From the NCBI GenBank assembly GCA_021234155.1, contig JAJEKV010000035.1, forward strand, positions 4,168,224 through 4,232,223: a stretch of 64,000 nucleotides of DNA, in the 5' to 3' direction. The position numbers and the translations under genes were made by a program. The DNA is from Isoetes taiwanensis (Eukaryota > Streptophyta > Lycopodiopsida > Isoetales > Isoetaceae). Positions 59,673-64,000 of this stretch are shown piece after piece (within the stretch, counting starts at the first letter, position 1; each line of letters starts with the position of its first letter). The notes below the pieces were generated by a model. The model was not told where the DNA came from. It worked only from the letters and a program-made list of their open reading frames with translations, and searched no databases.

Positions 59673-61071
59673 ACAGACAAACCATCTCAGTATCATACCT
59701 CAGTATCATAGGAATTCTCTTCCATTGTCCACGCAAAGGCCTCTCTTTGGCAACACTTACAATTGGTGCAAGATCCACTTTGTTCATAGATCAACCACTT
59801 TAACCATCTATCAAATATAGAAATTTAAGTCCAGATCATGGATAAACTAAAGGAAGCTAAAAATAAGCAGCAAAATAAAAACCAAGGCATCTTCTAAAAA
59901 GGAAGCAAGGCAATATTTGATGCAGAGACAGGAGCCGGCACTGGAGTTGGAGATTGAGCTATGGCGAGGCTAGCCATAGCCAAGAAAATCAAGGTTTGAA
60001 AGAGAAGATGTTAGAAGATGCCATAGTTCATTTGAAGATGGACACCAGCTCGAAATACAGATGGAGCCATATAAACCGTTTGGCCAAGAACATCTAAGCC
60101 ACAACTAAGAACTCCAAGAAAAATACAATAAAACAGGCGCCAAGAAATACTAGCAAGGCAACTCCAAATCCAGCAAGAAATATGTCAATATGTAGCTACA
60201 GCCATGGCACCTCCATAGAAGTTAACTATGAAGCAAGCATCGGAGCAGCGCCTCGAAAAACAGAATAGTCTGCCAAAAATACGCCATATCTAAACTTGGA
60301 AGGAATCATTTGACACACATGCAATAAAGTTTTTGGCCACATCACTGACACATCCTCGGAAAAAAGACCCCAAAGTTGATTACGTAAGCGAGCTGCCTTG
60401 TGTTGGAGTTTCCGAGGCGGAAAGTTTTCGGTGGCGCACTACTCGCGGCTCTGTCGCGGGAAAATTTCCGCCATGGAAAATCCTCTTCGTGGTGGTTTTC
60501 GAGCTGCCGCCAGAAAAAGTTTTGCCATGGAAACTCCTCCTCGAGGTGGTTTCCTATTACAAAAAATGAAATCAGCGGTGAAGGATCGAAGAGCCAAGAA
60601 ACCACATAAAGGAAGTAAGATTGGCGAGGAATCGATAGCTGGAACTGGATAAGAATGGGCAATGGCGGGAAATCGAATTCTAAAAAAGAGAGAGATGATC
60701 AAATGATCAAAAAATCCCACCCAATATAGAGGGTCAAACCTCAACGTCTAGACGCTTTTGCCCAATTGGTTGGGGCATGATAATTAAGGTGTTGTATCAC
60801 ATCACCTCCTATAGATCTCAATTTCGTAACTGTATGGCTCAGATTTTTACTAGCATATACATCTGCTAAAAAATCAATTAACTATTGATCCTTCAACTCC
60901 ATTATCAGTTATAAATGCATCAGTTTCACGGTTAGAACCACGTTCATCCATATGTGTTGACAAAACAAAGGGTTTTACCTCTTGATTACCTTGTTCTTGC
61001 TTATCCTGCTTATTCACGACTTCTTGAGTTATATTAACTCCAACACTTCTCTTTCCTCTTCCCTCTTCCCC
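59673..61071. other. Intergenic DNA with a small GC-rich repeat
   Basis: No gene recognised. A duplicated cctcagtatcata phrase lies at 59690-59710. At 60405-60560 a GC-richer patch carries two to three degenerate ~60-bp repeats around ccatggaaa and gaggtggttt. The rest is AT-rich. Confidence 0.4.
60405..60560. repeat. Degenerate ~60-bp tandem repeat
   Basis: The word order gaaaatttccgccatggaaa, cctcttcgtggtggtttt (60460-60510) is followed by agaaaaagttttgccatgga, cctcctcgaggtggtttc (60510-60560); an eroded earlier copy has gcggaaagttttcggtgg. A plus-strand frame across it gives repeated RGGF words, which I regard as a by-product of the repeat. Confidence 0.6.
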
Positions 61072-61903
61072 TTAATGAGCTTCCGTTTTTCCTAGAACAA
61101 GAGCTTTCCCTTTCAGCATTTCATTTCCCTCGTCTCCTGTTGTAGTTCTGAGGGCTAGAACAAGTTGTGGAGATATGCCCATACGACCACAATTATAATA
61201 GGTCATCTGTTTATTTAATTTTGGACAGTCAGCCTTTAGATGTCCCATTTTATGACAGTAATAACAAGGACCAGTATTTTTCTCTATATAATCCCTTTTA
61301 CCTTTTCCTTTAGATTTGCCCTCGAATAAAATGTTCTGCTTCACTTTTCTTTTGCTCAAGTTATGTCCTCACCAACCATTCTGCATCATCACAATTCTTG
61401 GTGGTGGTTCGAATCAAGCCAGAGAATACATCATAGTTTGAAAAAGCACAAGCTATTGTTAGAACTTGGAATTCATGGCTCAACCTAGCTCCTGCATCTG
61501 GATCAGCAAAGATATTATCCAACTTTGAGAAACGATCTGTAATATTATCATTTTCACCATACTTTAACAGTCTTAGCTCTTTCTCTAAAACATCTAAATG
61601 TGATGATGGTTTTTGTTCGTATTTGTTGATCAAATATGTCCAAGACTTCATACCTTGCATTCTTAGCAATATACTAGAATCGACTTTACCTGTAATTATT
61701 CCCTTTGCTTCTCTAACTTTGTTATCAGCATAGACAGAAGAACCTTCTGACTTACTAGAACCTTTTCCCATTTTGCTTTCACCTTCACCAAGTTTCAGCT
61801 TACCTATGCAAGTATCTCTTTCAAATCTTTTCCTTTTGGAGGTCAATCCCTCCACATTTCTTCTATATCTTCTCCTTCCAGGCTTGGAAGCCTGAACCAA
61901 CAA
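61072..61903 (-). pseudogene. Ty1/Copia gag fragment
   Basis: Two minus-strand frames (61903-61361 and 61359-61072), separated by a frameshift, form one Copia-type gag. The first has the UBN2-like wording KGIITGKVDSSILLRMQGMK, SSHLDVLEKELRLLKYGEND and SHEFQVLTIACAFSNYDVF. The second carries a zinc knuckle CYYCHKMGHLKADC (CX2CX4HX4C). A second, eroded knuckle (YNCGRMG, then HISTTC in a shifted frame) follows. No protease, integrase or RT follows, and no LTRs are visible. Gag packages element RNA; this copy is only a relic, or the gag of a truncated element. Confidence 0.8.
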
Positions 61904-62520
61904 AATACACTTCTATTGCATTAAGGGTACCTTAGCACCTGCCTTTAAGTTAGTATTAAGTTAAAATTTTTAACTGTCTAGTTAAACTAATAAGAGATCT
62001 TTATGCTCGCACCAAGATAAGTTAACTTTTTGTTAAGACTAACTTAACGAAAATTAGTTAAATTCTTTCGCACTAAAAAAGGTCATGTTATTCTTCTTAA
62101 CTTAACGGCAAACAAAAAAAAAGGTTCGCACATGCCTTAGTTAAGTTAGTGCTAACCTAAAGCTAACGGCAATTCTTTCGCATATCTTTCGTTAAGTTAG
62201 TGCCAAATGCTAACGGCAAATGCTTCATACGTGCCTCTGTTAACTTAGGTTTCTTAATTCAATTTCCTGCACGTGCTTCCGTTAAGTTATTTTTTGAACC
62301 TAATTTTAGTTAATTGACGAAAAATTTATAATGACGTGGATCCAAACTTGTGAGGTCTGACTCGCTATTAATGCCCAGTGGAATGCATGCTTAATAATGG
62401 ATTTGTGTTGGTTCAAAGAGGTCATGTTTAACAATTGTGTCAGTTTAAAGAGGTCATGTTTAATAGTTGACTAGCTCTATTTTCCAAAGAGGTCATGTCT
62501 AAAAATGATTTTTTTTAAGC
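61904..62520. repeat. Region of dispersed gttaagttagtgc / gctaacggca words
   Basis: Between about 61960 and 62290 the words ttaagttagtgc, gctaacggcaa and ctttcgca recur in both orientations with irregular spacing. This resembles subterminal repeats of a DNA transposon or a decayed minisatellite. At 62415-62500 the phrase aagaggtcatgt occurs three times with about 45-bp spacing. No coding region. Confidence 0.5.
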
Positions 62521-62698
<178 letters not shown>

Positions 62699-62719
62699 CA
62701 TTAATTATTGTCCCTTGTA

Positions 62720-64000
62720 CCCTGAGGCCCGTGGACTTATGTAGCATGGGCGAGCTCCCTTACGGGCGTTACTAGCACATCGTGCTGGTTTACAATGTAA
62801 CCTTTTCTGAAGGCTTTACTTTTCTCTATTAATACCGGCACCCCGCTTTGGATCGGCTTCATGGCCGTGCACGGGTGCGTCATTATCAATCAGCTTTGAG
62901 CTGAGCGTTTTCAGGGCGGTTATGTTGCGCCTCTCAGGCGGTTCATAACAGAAGCCCTTTTTCTTTATGTACCTCTCGGTGCCTTGCCGTCATTTCCCGT
63001 ATTGCGTCTGCCAGATCCCTCATTGTTTCTGGCCTTGTCATCATGGTGTGTACGGGCTGGCCCCACCTTATATCTCTGTACTTGTTCCTGATGCTTTCAT
63101 ATACCGGGCATTCATTTAGCATATGATTTTCATCTTCCACTTCCCTCTCATCACAAATTCTCGCATAACCGATCCTCTCTCTATTCCCTCACACTGTCCT
63201 TTTCAATTCTTAGGTCGTGGCTTCCCATTCTGAATCTTGCTAGGATATCCTTCCTGGCTTTTCCTAGTAGATTACCCTGATACATCTGCTGTCCTATCTG
63301 CTGTCCCGGGTTGAATACTGTCAAAAGCCATGTTGTCTTGGGCCCCGTGTGATTTTGCAACCAAGCTTGTGTGGCTTTGTTTGTCCATTCGTCATTCCAT
63401 TCTCCTTCACTAATGATGTCACTCAGACTCATCCCCATTTTCCTTGTCCACATTGCTACATCCCTAAACCATCCGTTGCTCTCGATTATGTGGGCTTTCG
63501 CTGATTCACTGATCGCGATGCTCGCTAGCTTATTCGGTTTTCCACCTGCATTGTTCCTTATGAGATATCTGATGGTCCTTTCCCATGCCCTTACTTCCAT
63601 CGGTTTCTGCCCTGTCTCATATACTATAGTTGTTTGTGGTGTATTCGTTCTCAGCTTAAATTCCTGTTTATGCCATTGCCTGTAAATTCCTTCTTGCTTT
63701 TCCCATTTCTTCTCTGTCAGGCCCGGTCCCCGTGCCTCGCCCCCATATAGTCGTAGAAGTTGCAACTATCACAATGAACGTGATAGCATTTGATTTCCCA
63801 GCTTATTATCCTGCTTTTGTTGCAGAAATGTTTCATATTGTAATAGCTTCCGATGGCTGTCTGGAATCTTGCATCTGCCCCTTTAGCCCATTTCCCTGTG
63901 CCGTGTGCATCGTATCCCAGATACCTGTATTCTGTTGATTCTTCTAGCTCTGTTCCCAGATATTTAAACGGTTTATGTCTACTTTTGTGGCCGAAAAAGA
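62720..64000 (-). pseudogene. Non-LTR reverse transcriptase C-terminus (jockey-like type), partial
   Basis: This minus-strand ORF enters from beyond the right edge. From 5' to 3': YLGYDAHGTGKWAKGADA (about 63925-63870), the RT thumb; then, after a frameshift near 63765, GQKPMEVRAWERTIRYLIRN, NGWFRDVAMWTRKMGMSLSD and ARFRMGSHDLRIEKDS (to 63181); then, after a stop, ARICDEREVEDENHMLNECP (about 63150-63085), a C..H..C-type zinc-binding end. This wording belongs to a non-LTR class different from the zf-RVT LINEs elsewhere in the window. It ends at about 62943; 62720-62942 is probably its 3' untranslated part, next to the TAGA microsatellite. Confidence 0.8.

Noticed and set aside
60342-60662. RGGF-repeat protein on the plus strand and its antisense frame
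   Set aside because: Explained by a degenerate DNA tandem repeat; no start context or homology.

Overview
This window looks like intergenic DNA from a large, repeat-rich land-plant nuclear genome. The evidence is several plant-type L1 LINEs with a zf-RVT tail, a Copia gag relic, a relic of the C-terminal exons of plant ubiquitin protease UBP26, a PPR relic, MITE-like elements and a tRNA-derived repeat family. The PPR wording and the jockey-like non-LTR fragment at the right end would fit a fern, lycophyte or other non-seed plant, but that is an inference. I found no intact protein-coding gene; nearly everything is mobile, repeated or broken.

Layout. Positions 1-11582 and 32524-43539 are two direct copies of one ~11 kb segment. 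Each copy carries, from left to right, the edge of a ~444-bp repeat unit, minus-strand exons of an unrecognised gene, a 5'-truncated minus-strand LINE with its poly(T) side on the left, the last exons of a UBP26-like pseudogene, AT-rich DNA, further minus-strand exon candidates, and a head-to-tail array of the 444-bp unit. Between the copies lie a strongly decayed Ty3/gypsy-like relic (11583 to about 15640), a polypurine tract plus a candidate LTR (16461-19021) invaded by a 926-bp terminal-inverted-repeat element (17878-18803), about 4 kb of low-information DNA (19022-23399), and two related minus-strand LINEs (23400-30296; 30305-32520).

To the right of copy 2 the 444-bp array continues. It is split by a nearly full-length plus-strand LINE (43663-49398) with a poly(A) tail and a clear target-site duplication. 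It resumes in plus orientation to about 51682, then flips and runs as ten minus-oriented units to 56058, where a foldback element (56059-56457) ends it. The rest holds a PPR relic, a further short plus-oriented array (58348-59672) carrying a small hAT-type MITE with a perfect 8-bp target-site duplication, a Copia gag pseudogene, a long (TAGA)n microsatellite and the C-terminal part of a second type of non-LTR reverse transcriptase running off the right edge.

The most unusual content is the 444-bp family. Each full unit contains a near-consensus Pol III A box, a perfect B box and a tRNA-like D-arm, ends in an A-rich tract, and has exactly one sense-strand TTTT run. It is arranged in tandem, in several blocks, in both orientations, including one large inverted arrangement. 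Disagreements between duplicate copies cluster at CTG/CAG and TTCG sites, which suggests methylation-related base-calling errors. Frameshifts and motif losses, especially in copy 1, should therefore be read with caution.
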